DNA of 11,935 nt from UBA1447 sp964612185 (GTDB lineage Bacteria; Bacillota; Clostridia; Oscillospirales; Acutalibacteraceae): the NCBI GenBank assembly GCA_964612185.1, contig CAZTCR010000061.1, positions 1 through 11,935 of the forward strand, read 5' to 3'. The notes under the pieces were generated by a model. The model had not been told where the DNA came from. It ran no database searches and saw only the letters and a program-made list of their open reading frames with translations. How positions within the stretch are numbered: the first letter of the stretch is position 1; each line of letters starts with the position of its first letter. The position numbers were made by a program, and so were the translations under genes. Of the stretch, positions 1 to 7,096 are shown piece by piece.

Positions 1-53
1 TGAGCCCCTTATAGGGGCGGTGCAAGCCACCAGCTGAGCTGGTGGTCTTGACT
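1..53. mobile_element. Probable right end of an IS200/IS605-type insertion sequence
   Basis: Two hairpins lie side by side. GCCCC/GGGGC (4-8 with 14-18) has a 5-nt loop. CCACCAGC/GCTGGTGG (27-34 with 38-45) has a 3-nt loop. A short TCTTGACT-type tail follows, and the conserved coding sequence of a phosphate transporter begins abruptly a few bases later. The transporter frame is closed by stops at 1-3 and 49-51, so this segment is foreign to that gene. Subterminal imperfect palindromes a few bases inside the tip, with no target-site duplication, are typical of IS200/IS605 elements moved by HUH (Y1) transposases. No transposase is visible because the element would extend left of the window. The exact tip is uncertain, somewhere in 50-60. 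Family assignment rests on structure and on general resemblance to clostridial IS200-like ends, not on a database match. Confidence 0.55.
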
Positions 54-534
54 TTCATTCGGTCAGGTGGCCAGCGCGTCGCTGATGGCATTCAGCCACG
101 GCGCACAGGACGGGCAGAAGTTTGTCGGCGTTTTGAATCTTGCGCTGATTGTCGGCGGGGTGGCGGATAAAGATGCGCCAATTCCGTTCTGGATTATGCT
201 TTTATGCTCATCGCTAATGGCTGTCGGTACCTCTGTGGGCGGATACCGCATCATAAAAACTATGGGTATCGACATGGTGAAGCTTGAAAAATATCAGGGC
301 TTTTCCGCTGAAATTGTCGCCTCCGCGAGTATGCTTGTCGCAACAAAATTCGGTATACCACTGAGCACAACCAATACAAAAGCCACGGCAATGATGGGTG
401 CGGGTGCGACAAAGGGCATTGGTGCCGTCAATTGGGGAATCGCAAAAGAAATGCTGCTCGCCTGGGTATTGACCTTCCCGGCGTGTTTGATTTTGGGTTA
501 TCTGTTCGCAACCTTTTTCAGGTTCGTTTTTTAA
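52..534 (+). pseudogene. pit: 3' half of PiT-family inorganic phosphate transporter, 5' part lost or displaced by an insertion
   Basis: The frame is open from about 52 to TAA 532-534. It encodes the C-terminal ~155-160 residues of a PiT (PF01384) low-affinity phosphate permease, a membrane symporter for phosphate or metal-phosphate complexes. The signature is MAFSHGAQDGQK (codons from 85), the second copy of the family's conserved GxND-type motif. Hydrophobic segments follow (about codons 184-240 and 445-530), including the GxPxSTT-type motif at 352-372 (GIPLSTTNTKATAMMGAG). Full proteins are normally ~330 residues or more, so about half is missing. Upstream the frame is blocked by a stop at 49-51, inside what looks like an IS end. 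A GTG at 67 could start a fragment but has no ribosome site. The DUF47 partner gene follows after 21 bp, in the usual operon order. Whether the 5' half lies beyond the insertion cannot be seen. Confidence 0.75.
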
Positions 535-555
535 ATAATGGAGGAGGTATGATAT

Positions 556-1182
556 ATGGGAAAAATCAGCAGAAAAAATGTGGACTATTTTGAAATGTTT
601 GTCAAAAGCGCGACCATAGCCCGGGACTCCGCACTGAAGCTTCAAGCCGCTTTTATGGACGGCGAAGTCAATATCAGCGAGCTGAAACTGATCAAGGATT
701 TGGAGCATGACGGGGATATCCACTTTCACGAGTGCCTCAAAGTGATCGATGTTGCGTTTATTACACCGATTGACCGCAGTGACCTGGTCGATGTGCTCAA
801 CGGCATCGAAAATGTTACCGACAGCATCGAATCCATTGCAAACAGTTTTTATATGATGTGTATCACCGTCAGCAGCGATTATATGCGTAAATTTGTGGAG
901 CTGCTGGTGCTCTCCTGCGAAAAAATGCTTGAGCTGATGGTCGAACTCAAACGCTTTAAAAAGAATATCAAAAACATCAACAATTTGATTATTGAAATCA
1001 ACCGTCTGGAGGAAGAGGGCGACAGGTCTTACAGTGACAGCATGCGAAATATGTTTGAATTTGAGAAGGATGCTGTCACAATTATAAAAAATAAAGAGTT
1101 GTACCAACTCTTTGAATGCGCGATAGACTGCTGCGAGGATGTCGCGGATATGGTCGAGAATATAATCGTAACGAAGACATAA
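556..1182 (+). CDS. DUF47/PhoU-like phosphate transport accessory protein
   Basis: This is a 208-residue, almost wholly alpha-helical protein of the DUF47 (PF01865, PhoU-related) family, normally encoded beside PiT transporters and thought to modulate phosphate uptake. The family fold is a helical bundle with acidic metal-binding repeats. Matching residues are the acidic cluster around 50-54 (EHDGD), EEEGDR at 152-157, and the C-terminal CCEDVADMVENI (192-203). There is no signal peptide or membrane segment, so it acts in the cytoplasm. The start is fixed by a very strong GGAGGAGGT site ending 7 nt before ATG 556. It lies 21 bp after the pit stop, so it would normally be co-transcribed with pit. 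With pit interrupted, its transcription depends on read-through from the insertion or on an internal promoter that I do not see. The length is usual for the family (~200-215 residues) and the frame is intact. Confidence 0.9.
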   Translation: MGKISRKNVDYFEMFVKSATIARDSALKLQAAFMDGEVNISELKLIKDLEHDGDIHFHECLKVIDVAFITPIDRSDLVDVLNGIENVTDSIESIANSFYMMCITVSSDYMRKFVELLVLSCEKMLELMVELKRFKKNIKNINNLIIEINRLEEEGDRSYSDSMRNMFEFEKDAVTIIKNKELYQLFECAIDCCEDVADMVENIIVTKT

Positions 1183-1298
1183 TCATGCAAAGCCTGTTTA
1201 TTGGTTTTGCTCCAAACCTCGCATTGAAAAATAATTTTGGAAACTGCCATACACTTCAATCGCAGCACACTTCACATCCCGACAGGGATACTTCATTG
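1183..1298. other. Intergenic stretch with ACTTCA-motif repeats and a small hairpin
   Basis: No credible gene. ACTTCA occurs three times (1253-1258, 1269-1274, 1290-1295). The last two bracket a small hairpin, ATCCC/GGGAT (1276-1280 with 1285-1289). This looks like a fragment of a dispersed intergenic repeat, but that cannot be confirmed from one copy. Confidence 0.3.
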
Positions 1299-1326
1299 AA
1301 AAAGCACTTCTTCGGAAGTGCTTTTT
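1299..1326. terminator. Bidirectional intrinsic terminator between the phosphate operon and the tRNA cluster
   Basis: A perfect 12-bp stem (1299-1310 with 1315-1326) is closed by a TTCG tetraloop. A-runs on one side and T-runs on the other give a GC core (GCACTTC/GAAGTGC) followed by five T on either strand. It lies 116 bp after the DUF47 gene on the plus strand and only 2 bp after the tRNA-Val CCA on the minus strand, so it can end both convergent transcripts. Confidence 0.88.
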
Positions 1327-1328
1327 CA

Positions 1329-1405
1329 TGGTGGACACACACGGACTCGAACCGTGGACCTCCTGCGTGTGAAGCAGGCGCTCTAACCAGCTGAGCTATG
1401 CGTCC
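1329..1405 (-). tRNA. tRNA-Val(CAC)
   Basis: This 77-nt minus-strand gene has an encoded CCA (1329-1331) with discriminator A at 1332. The acceptor GGACGCA pairs with TGTGTCC (one G-U). The D arm is GCTC...GAGC, the anticodon arm CCTGC-TTCACAC-GCAGG gives anticodon CAC (valine GUG codons), and the T arm is CACGG-TTCGAGT-CCGTG. It is the last gene of a Met-Glu-Val cluster, directly followed by the shared terminator. A 77-bp A/T-rich spacer separates it from tRNA-Glu. Confidence 0.96.
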
Positions 1406-1482
1406 CCGCATATTCTGATGTAAAGTGAAAATCGGAAATTGAAAATCAAATATTTCAAAAAATCTGACTTCCAAAATCCGAC
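1406..1482 (-). repeat. A/T-rich spacer with a degenerate GATTTT repeat between tRNA-Val and tRNA-Glu
   Basis: Read on the minus strand, GATTTT occurs four times at spacings of about 14, 17 and 14 nt, in similar A/T contexts. This spacer is much longer than the 6-bp gap between tRNA-Glu and tRNA-Met. It may be a decayed intergenic repeat. No promoter or terminator is evident in it. Confidence 0.35.
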
Positions 1483-1557
1483 TGGTGACCCGGACGAGAC
1501 TCGAACTCGTGTTACCGCCGTGAAAGGGCGGTGTCTTAACCGCTTGACCACCGGGCC
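1483..1557 (-). tRNA. tRNA-Glu(TTC)
   Basis: This 75-nt minus-strand gene has an encoded CCA. The acceptor GGCCCGG pairs with CCGGGTC (one G-U). The D stem is GTC/GAC, and the anticodon arm CCGCC-CTTTCAC-GGCGG gives anticodon TTC, which reads glutamate GAA/GAG. The T arm is ACGAG-TTCGAGT-CTCGT. It lies 6 bp after tRNA-Met and shares its transcript. Confidence 0.96.
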
Positions 1558-1563
1558 TTATTA

Positions 1564-1640
1564 TGGTAGCGGCAGTTGGAGTCGAACCAACGACACTCCG
1601 GGTATGAACCGAATGCTCTAGCCAACTGAGCTATGCCGCC
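1564..1640 (-). tRNA. tRNA-Met(CAT), elongator type
   Basis: This 77-nt minus-strand gene has an encoded CCA (1564-1566). The acceptor GGCGGCA pairs with TGCCGCT (terminal G-U). The D arm is GCTC...GAGC, the anticodon loop TTCATAC has CAT at 1604-1606, and the T arm is GTTGG-TTCGACT-CCAAC. The paired acceptor end and the lack of the three-G-C initiator anticodon stem argue for elongator Met over fMet. A lysidine-modified Ile(CAT) is less likely from the overall sequence but cannot be excluded by eye. It is the first gene of the cluster. Confidence 0.93.
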
Positions 1641-1665
1641 GTATACCACCGTTTAAGGCTTGTTT

Positions 1666-1694
1666 ATTATAAATTAAGGGCATACATTTGTCAA
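1666..1694 (-). promoter_or_regulatory. Consensus sigma-A promoter for the Met-Glu-Val tRNA cluster
   Basis: On the minus strand, TTGACA (1689-1694) and TATAAT (1666-1671) are both perfect matches with a 17-bp spacer. The -10 lies 25 bp upstream of the tRNA-Met 5' end, leaving a short leader. Confidence 0.9.
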
Positions 1695-1717
1695 CATTTA
1701 TTTTTTTCAACATTTAG

Positions 1718-1737
1718 AAAAAAGCTGAAAAATCAGC
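1718..1737 (-). terminator. Intrinsic terminator after the DHHW gene
   Basis: On the minus strand the hairpin GCTGA-TTTT-TCAGC is followed by six T. The stem begins within the final codons, so the TGA stop (1733-1735) sits inside the hairpin. The stem is short (5 bp), so its strength is uncertain, but it is well placed between the acetylation genes and the tRNA promoter downstream. Confidence 0.6.
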
Positions 1738-3094
1738 CGCTTATCTTTTCAATGCGCGCCACAAGCGGTTCCCCGCGCAACGCCGAGATGTTGTTGATGT
1801 ACAGTACATCCTTGACCCCGTTTTGATTGGCGAAGTCGGCAACATTGCCGTTCCAGTAGCGGTAATCAACAATATGGATGGTTTGATAATGCGGCACCAA
1901 AAACGGAATGAGGGTGTTTGCAAAGGATTCCTTTACAACCAGGCAGGAGGAACCGTCGGTCAAATCCTTGTTTTCAATCACGGAATAAGGATGATCCCCG
2001 CCGATGAAAGCGCCGTACTTGCCGGATTCGCTCCAGGTGGAAACATCGGTGATAACATTCCAGTTGAGCACCCTGCCGTTTTTGTCCGTTATCGTCATCT
2101 TTGTGTTGTTGAAAGGCTTGAAAACCTCAACGGTGTCCGGTGTTCTGCCGAGCGCAGGGCTTTTTTCCGTGGAAGCGTAGAAAGAACCGAGGAAGCCTTC
2201 GTAAGATGCTTTTTCATATTTCGCGAGCGGGACTGCTTCAACACCCTTTACCTTCGCCCATTCCTCATAGCCGTAGTAGGCGCCCAGTGCCGTCCAGTGA
2301 TGGTCGGTGCGAAAATACAGGTATTCGGTATTGTGGGCAATCAGCGTGTCATAGATGCTGACCGTTTTCACCTTTGCGTCCATCAAGCTGTACAGGTAGT
2401 CCGTTGCCTTTTTCTGGTCGGAGCTGTTGATGCTGCTCTTGACACTGTCCGGCAGCATGATGCCCGTGCTGGTCGGCACGACAATCTCGTAAAGGTTTCC
2501 GTTGAGTTTGGCCGCCGTTGTGTTAATGAGCGCCGCATACCGGCCGGCCAAATCCTTGCGGAAGCCGTAGTATTCGTAGGCGCCGTTGCCGTAAAGCAGC
2601 ACGGCACCGAAGCTTTGTGTGGTGCCCTGTTCGGCCGCCTGTGTGGTGGCGGATTCCGGCGCCGCAGTTTCAGGGGGCGTTGTTTGCTCGGCGGGCGGCG
2701 CGGCTGTTTCTTCGGCAGCGGTTTGGTCGGACACATCGGGAATCTCATCGCCCTGTTCAACATCGCCTTTTATCTGCACGGTCTTGATGCCGTAAAGCCC
2801 GCGGAGATAGCTGTTGATGCCGATGATGTCCTCGCGCAGCGGGAAAGTGTCGGAAAACCATAAATCAATGCCTCTGAAATAACTGCCGTTGAAAAGCGAC
2901 TGCACACTGAATGCCGGAAATACGCTGAGCGTTCGTTTTTCGCTTTCCGAAATCGCCGGGCGAAGCGGTAATAGAAACGAGACAATCAGACCGGCGGTTA
3001 ACAGCAGGCGGAAAACCGCAGCTTTTATGCGCTCAGCCGAAAAGACGCCAAGCGGTTTTTGAGGAGTGTTCATTTTTACACGGCTTCTTAACAA
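1733..3094 (-). CDS. DHHW-family (AlgX/AlgJ-like) extracytoplasmic O-acetylation protein
   Basis: This 453-residue protein has one N-terminal membrane segment (~27-46) and then an SGNH-like exported domain of the DHHW family (PF14286). The DHHW motif itself is at 264-267 in a TDHHWTALGAYY context, equivalent to the catalytic Asp-x-His of AlgX/AlgJ. KESFAN (388-393) supplies the likely nucleophile Ser390. Such proteins work with an MBOAT membrane protein to transfer acetyl groups onto exported polysaccharide, and the MBOAT gene is immediately upstream. A low-complexity linker rich in Ala, Thr, Glu, Pro and Gln (~115-162) separates the membrane-proximal part from the main domain. I chose the TTG start at 3094 because AAGGTG lies 7 nt before it, next to the upstream gene's stop (11-bp gap). 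ATG 3073 is in frame but has a poor ribosome site. The true acceptor polymer is unknown. Confidence 0.85.
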   Translation of the reverse strand: MLRSRVKMNTPQKPLGVFSAERIKAAVFRLLLTAGLIVSFLLPLRPAISESEKRTLSVFPAFSVQSLFNGSYFRGIDLWFSDTFPLREDIIGINSYLRGLYGIKTVQIKGDVEQGDEIPDVSDQTAAEETAAPPAEQTTPPETAAPESATTQAAEQGTTQSFGAVLLYGNGAYEYYGFRKDLAGRYAALINTTAAKLNGNLYEIVVPTSTGIMLPDSVKSSINSSDQKKATDYLYSLMDAKVKTVSIYDTLIAHNTEYLYFRTDHHWTALGAYYGYEEWAKVKGVEAVPLAKYEKASYEGFLGSFYASTEKSPALGRTPDTVEVFKPFNNTKMTITDKNGRVLNWNVITDVSTWSESGKYGAFIGGDHPYSVIENKDLTDGSSCLVVKESFANTLIPFLVPHYQTIHIVDYRYWNGNVADFANQNGVKDVLYINNISALRGEPLVARIEKISG

Positions 3095-3105
3095 AACACA
3101 TCACC

Positions 3106-4575
3106 TTAAAATTGAAAGTATAAAAACGGATTATAGCTGTTGCCGACCAGGGCAAAGGTGGAAAGAAGGATGATCGCGGCGACAGCCGGGATTTGCGCGT
3201 AAGCAATGATTTTGTCCCAATGGAAATTCCGTATTTTTTTGTCCGATGTAATTTTACCGAGATTCTTCAGCAGCGGGGTTACCGCTATGACAGCAATTAT
3301 CAGGAAAAACATATAATTGAGCCACATCGTTTTTGCCTCAAAACTGGTGAAGGTGTTGCCGTTGGCGCCAAATAATCCTTTGACCACCACCCACATCAGG
3401 GGAAGCCGGCGGAAGCGGAAGATAATCCAGCTGAAGAAAACAACGCTCAGCAGATATCCGCGGCCGAAGATTTTAGGGATTTTTTCAAGCAGTCTGCCCA
3501 AAAAGATTTTTTCCGCGGCGATGAACACAAAAAAGTACAGTCCCCACAGCACAAAGTTCCAGCTCGCGCCGTGCCAAAGCCCTGTCAGCAGCCATACGAC
3601 GAACAAATTTATTATAGTCCGAAGCATTCCCCTGCGGCTGCCCCCGAGCGGGAAATACACATAATCCCTGAAAAAAGTGCTCAGCGATATGTGCCACAGC
3701 CGCCAGAACTGCGAGACGGAAGACGCCGTATAGGGATACAAGAAGTTTTCTTTGTAGTGGAAGCCGATCATCAGCCCCATGCCGATGGCCATATCCGAAT
3801 AAGCGGAAAAATCAAGGTAAATCTGCAGCATAAAGGCAAGCACGCCCAGCCAAAGGAGCAGGGCGGGTTTGGCGGATAAGACAGCGGCATTCGCCGCCAG
3901 GTTGCCTGCTTCGGACGCGACCTTGTCCGCAAGCAAAATGGTATCGGTAATCGAACCGCAGGTATTGGCGAGCAGCGCCTTTTTTCCGAGGCCGACAGCG
4001 AAACGGGTAACGCCCGCGCTGAACCGGGCGGGGTTTGTGCTGCGGACCAGAATTTCGTCCGAAATATCTTTGTACCGTACAATCGGCCCGGCGATACATT
4101 GGTGAAAGAGGCTCACATACATCAGCAGGTGCGCGAAATTATGCTGTGCTTTCACCTGCCCGCGGTAGACATCGATGACATAAGACAAGATCTGGAAGGT
4201 ATAAAACGAAATGCCGATGGGCAGGGCGATCACCGGAACGGCCGAAGGGTAGCCGGTAAGTGCCTGAACATTTGACACGGCAAAGGTGCCGTATTTAAAT
4301 ACACCGATGAGCCCGAGGTTCACGATACACGCCGATATCATCCACATCTTTGCCCTGCCGGTGCTGCCGCTTTTTTCAATCAGCATGGCAAAAAGCCAGT
4401 CGGCAAAGGTCATGCCGATGAGCAGTACCACATACTTCGGTTCACCCCATGCATAAAAAAGCAGTGAAAAAATCAGCATCACTGCGTTTTTGGTCCGGAT
4501 GTTCTTTGCCAGCGCGTAAAACAGCAGGTTGAGCGGCAAAAAAACATAGATAAAAATTAAGTTGGAAAAAACCAT
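3106..4575 (-). CDS. MBOAT-family O-acyltransferase (AlgI/PatA-like)
   Basis: This 489-residue polytopic membrane protein moves acyl (usually acetyl) groups from the cytoplasm across the membrane for O-acetylation of cell-surface or secreted polysaccharide. Family landmarks are FSNLIFIYVFLPLNLLFY at the N-terminus, the YLDFSAYSDMAIG motif (253-265), FWRLWHISLSTFFRDYVYFPLGG (290-312), and TGLWHGASWNFVLWG (331-345), which contains the invariant catalytic His335. Many hydrophobic helices span the length, which is normal for AlgI-type proteins (~460-520). GAAGGA about 9 nt before ATG 4575 supports the start. It lies 57 bp after hflX and 11 bp before the DHHW gene, so the acetylation pair is translated together. 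AlgI and DltB share the fold. The AlgI/PatA type is favoured because of the DHHW partner and the absence of dltA/dltC. Confidence 0.92.
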   Translation of the reverse strand: MVFSNLIFIYVFLPLNLLFYALAKNIRTKNAVMLIFSLLFYAWGEPKYVVLLIGMTFADWLFAMLIEKSGSTGRAKMWMISACIVNLGLIGVFKYGTFAVSNVQALTGYPSAVPVIALPIGISFYTFQILSYVIDVYRGQVKAQHNFAHLLMYVSLFHQCIAGPIVRYKDISDEILVRSTNPARFSAGVTRFAVGLGKKALLANTCGSITDTILLADKVASEAGNLAANAAVLSAKPALLLWLGVLAFMLQIYLDFSAYSDMAIGMGLMIGFHYKENFLYPYTASSVSQFWRLWHISLSTFFRDYVYFPLGGSRRGMLRTIINLFVVWLLTGLWHGASWNFVLWGLYFFVFIAAEKIFLGRLLEKIPKIFGRGYLLSVVFFSWIIFRFRRLPLMWVVVKGLFGANGNTFTSFEAKTMWLNYMFFLIIAVIAVTPLLKNLGKITSDKKIRNFHWDKIIAYAQIPAVAAIILLSTFALVGNSYNPFLYFQF

Positions 4576-4632
4576 AGGCGCGTTTCCTTCATCTTTTGTA
4601 ATGGGTTGCAGACAGCCGAACAGCTGCGTGGA

Positions 4633-5883
4633 TTAATCCAGGATATACTTTTTAAATCTGTCCAATAAACGAAAATCGGCGATTGCTTTCATATACAGTC
4701 CGTCGCCGCGGAAGTCCTCTTCCAGCACGACACCTTCACGCCGCATCTCGGCAGCGTCCGCGCCGGCGGCATACGGGAAAAGCAACTCTGCCTGCCTGCG
4801 TGTCGGCGGCAGGGCTTTCGCGATTTCGCTGAGCAGTGTGTCAAGCCCGCGGCCTGTTAACGCCGAAATCATCATGGCTTTGCCAATTTGCGGCAGGTCA
4901 AAGATGCCGGGCGCGAGGTCGCATTTGTTCATGACGGTCAAAACGGGCGTGTCCCCGCAGTTTAAATCGTCGAGGAGTTCGTTGGTCACTTTCAGATGCT
5001 CCGCGCACTCTTTGCCGGACGCGTCGCAGACATTTAAGATAACCGCCGCGGAAGCGGCTTCCTCCAGTGTTGACTTAAAGGCTTCCACCAGATGATGCGG
5101 CAGGCGGCGGATAAGACCGACGGTGTCAATGAGCATCACACGGCGCCCGTCCGGCAAAACGAGCGCGCGCGAGGTCGGGTCGAGCGTGGCAAAGAGTTTG
5201 TCTTCCACCAAAACACCCGCCTGTGTCAGCGCGTTCATCAGGGTTGATTTACCGGCGTTGGTGTAACCCACAATCGCCACGGTCTCCACACCGTCCTTGG
5301 CGCGCCGCGCGCGGGCCATATCCCGCCGTTTTTGCAGGGCGTCAAGTTCCTCTTCCAGGTTTTTAATCCGGCGGCGGATGTGCCGGCGGTCGGTTTCCAA
5401 CTTGGTTTCGCCGGGGCCTCTTGTGCCGATGCCGGCGCCCAGGCGCGAGAGTTCGATGCCCTTGCCCGTCAGGCGGGGCAGGGTGTATCGCAGCTGCGCG
5501 AGTTCCACCTGCAGCTTGCCCTCGCCGCTGCGCGCGTGCGCGGCAAAAATATCCAGTATGAGGGTGGTACGGTCGATGACACGGATATCTGTTTCGTTTT
5601 CCAGCGTTCGCTGCTGCGTTGGGGTGAGTTCACAATCAAAGATGATCAGGTCAACCTCATTGTTTTGGCAGAACGCCTTGATTTCTTCGAGTTTGCCTTT
5701 GCCCACATAGGTGGCGCTGTCCGGTCTGTCCCTGTTTTGCGTTATCCGTGCCGCAACTTGGGCACCCGCGGTGCGCGCAAGCTCCTCCAGTTCATCCAGC
5801 GAAACTTCCAAGTCATATTCGCCCGTATCGACGCCGGCAAGCAGCGCCTTTTCCGGGGTCTGAGCGTTTTCAAATAACTCCAT
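4633..5883 (-). CDS. hflX: Ribosome-associated GTPase HflX
   Basis: This 416-residue HflX GTPase binds the 50S subunit and, in studied bacteria, splits or rescues stalled ribosomes under stress. The N-terminal HflX domain (~20-195) carries YVGKGKLEEIK (59-69), the GPGETKLETDRR motif (156-167) and an arginine-rich helix. The GTPase domain follows, with G1 GYTNAGKST (206-214), G3 DTVG (253-256), G4 NKCD (319-322) and G5 SAL (340-342). The C-terminal tail (~363-416) is short. It is complete and of normal length. ATG 5881-5883 is the first possible start (an in-frame TAA lies just upstream). A GAGGAAGGG site precedes it at a rather long spacing. It lies after galE across an 11-bp repeat array and before the acetylation pair. 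No clear promoter of its own is visible. Confidence 0.97.
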   Translation of the reverse strand: MELFENAQTPEKALLAGVDTGEYDLEVSLDELEELARTAGAQVAARITQNRDRPDSATYVGKGKLEEIKAFCQNNEVDLIIFDCELTPTQQRTLENETDIRVIDRTTLILDIFAAHARSGEGKLQVELAQLRYTLPRLTGKGIELSRLGAGIGTRGPGETKLETDRRHIRRRIKNLEEELDALQKRRDMARARRAKDGVETVAIVGYTNAGKSTLMNALTQAGVLVEDKLFATLDPTSRALVLPDGRRVMLIDTVGLIRRLPHHLVEAFKSTLEEAASAAVILNVCDASGKECAEHLKVTNELLDDLNCGDTPVLTVMNKCDLAPGIFDLPQIGKAMMISALTGRGLDTLLSEIAKALPPTRRQAELLFPYAAGADAAEMRREGVVLEEDFRGDGLYMKAIADFRLLDRFKKYILD

Positions 5884-5909
5884 TATGGTTTATGCCCTTC
5901 CTCTACTAT

Positions 5910-6041
5910 CGGTCAACAAGGGGTTAGCAATGGGTGAACGATGGGTGAACGACGGGTGAACGACGGGTTAACAATGGGTTAGCGATTGTTTAACGATGGC
6001 TTAGCAACGGCTCACCAATTGCTCAACAACTGCTCACCAAC
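5910..6041. repeat. Tandem array of a degenerate 11-bp repeat between galE and hflX
   Basis: Eleven consecutive 11-bp units run from 5921 to 6041, with a twelfth poorer one at 5910-5920. Plus-strand units include GGGTTAGCAAT, GGGTGAACGAT, GGGTGAACGAC (twice, identical, 5943-5964), GGGTTAACAAT, GGGTTAGCGAT, GGCTCACCAAT and TGCTCACCAAC. The first half keeps GGGT; the half nearer galE drifts to GGCT/TGCT. The array fills nearly the whole galE-hflX gap (5884-6047). Eleven is not a multiple of three and stops occur, so it is not coding. The period is close to one DNA helical turn, so all units face one side of the helix. The array is read within the galE-hflX transcript if the two are co-transcribed. 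Its function is unknown. Confidence 0.9.
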
Positions 6042-6047
6042 TGCGGC

Positions 6048-7061
6048 TCAGTAACCATCCGGGTTTTGCGACTGCCAGCGCCAGGTATCTTCGCACATTT
6101 CGTTTAAATCCCGTGTTGCCTGCCAGCCGAGTTCCCTGCGTGCTTTTTCCGGGTTGGAAAAACACACGGCGGTGTCGCCGGGTCGCCTGCCGACAACTTT
6201 ATAGGGGATGTTCACGCCGGACGCCTTTTCAAAAGCCGCGACGGCATCCATTACACTGACACCTTTGCCGGTGCCCAGATTATAAATGTCGCACCCGGTG
6301 CCGCCGAGCACTTTCTCGAGCGCCCGGATGTGCCCGAGCGCGAGGTCTACCACATGGATATAGTCCCGGATGCCGGTGCCGTCCGGCGTGTCGTAGTCCT
6401 TGCCGTGAATGCTTAAAAAGGGCCTTTTGCCGACAGCCACCTGCGCGATAAAGGGGAACAGGTTGTTCGGCACTCCTTTGGGATTTTCACCGATTCTGCC
6501 GCTTTTGTGCGCGCCGATGGGGTTAAAGTACCGCAGCAGCGAGACGCTCCATGTTTTGTCCGATGTGTATAAATCCTGTAAAATTTGTTCAATAAACAAC
6601 TTTGTTGTGCCGTAAGGGTTTGTTGTTTTGCCCAATGGCATATCTTCGCTCAAGGGTGACGGATTTTCACTGCCGTACACCGTGGCGGAGGAGCTGAAAA
6701 CGATTTTTTTACACCCGGCCGCGCGCATGGCTTCGCACAGCGTGATGGTACCGCCGACATTGTTGTCGTAATATTCGAGCGGCATTTTGCAGCTTTCGCC
6801 GACCGCTTTGAGCCCGGCAAAATGGATGACCGCGTCAACCCTGTTCTCCGCAAAAACAGTATCCAGTCCGGCGCGGTCCCGTATATCGCATTCGCAAAAT
6901 TTTAATTCCCGCCCGCCGAGTTCTTTTATCCGCTCAACGCTTTCTCTCTTGCTGTTAACAAGATTATCCAGTATAATAATATCATGTCCGGTTTTTAACA
7001 ACTCAACACAAGTATGCGAGCCGATGTAGCCGGCGCCGCCCGTTACAAGAATCGCCATCAT
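6048..7061 (-). CDS. galE: UDP-glucose 4-epimerase
   Basis: This 337-residue extended short-chain dehydrogenase interconverts UDP-glucose and UDP-galactose in the cytoplasm, linking galactose catabolism and the supply of UDP-galactose for surface polysaccharides. The Rossmann NAD motif GGAGYIGS is at 8-15. FSSSATVYG (122-130) contains the catalytic-triad Ser/Thr region, and the YxxxK pair is Tyr150/Lys154 (NPYGTTK). The substrate-binding RYFNPIGAH (177-185) and the C-terminal GRRPGD (291-296) are also present. The length is typical. Two adjacent ATGs (7061 and 7058) can start it, and GGGGA and GGCGG lie just upstream. It is the first gene of the minus-strand block, with a candidate promoter at 7169-7196 and a structured leader of ~100 nt. 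The downstream acetylation genes would fit a surface-glycan role, but galE is also a general housekeeping gene. Confidence 0.97.
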   Translation of the reverse strand: MMAILVTGGAGYIGSHTCVELLKTGHDIIILDNLVNSKRESVERIKELGGRELKFCECDIRDRAGLDTVFAENRVDAVIHFAGLKAVGESCKMPLEYYDNNVGGTITLCEAMRAAGCKKIVFSSSATVYGSENPSPLSEDMPLGKTTNPYGTTKLFIEQILQDLYTSDKTWSVSLLRYFNPIGAHKSGRIGENPKGVPNNLFPFIAQVAVGKRPFLSIHGKDYDTPDGTGIRDYIHVVDLALGHIRALEKVLGGTGCDIYNLGTGKGVSVMDAVAAFEKASGVNIPYKVVGRRPGDTAVCFSNPEKARRELGWQATRDLNEMCEDTWRWQSQNPDGY

Positions 7062-7096
7062 TGCCGCCTGTTCCCCGCGCGATGAATTTTACCTGC

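Noticed and set aside
214..1107. 297-codon open frame on the minus strand
   Set aside because: It lies opposite pit and the DUF47 gene, both with clear family motifs, and its translation is not protein-like.
1823..2863. 346-codon open frame on the plus strand
   Set aside because: It is antisense to the well-supported DHHW gene, and its translation shows no recognisable domain or ribosome site. It is a by-product of GC-rich codon use.
5910..6041. CRISPR array
   Set aside because: Units are 11 bp with no spacers and no cas genes nearby. It is a simple tandem repeat.
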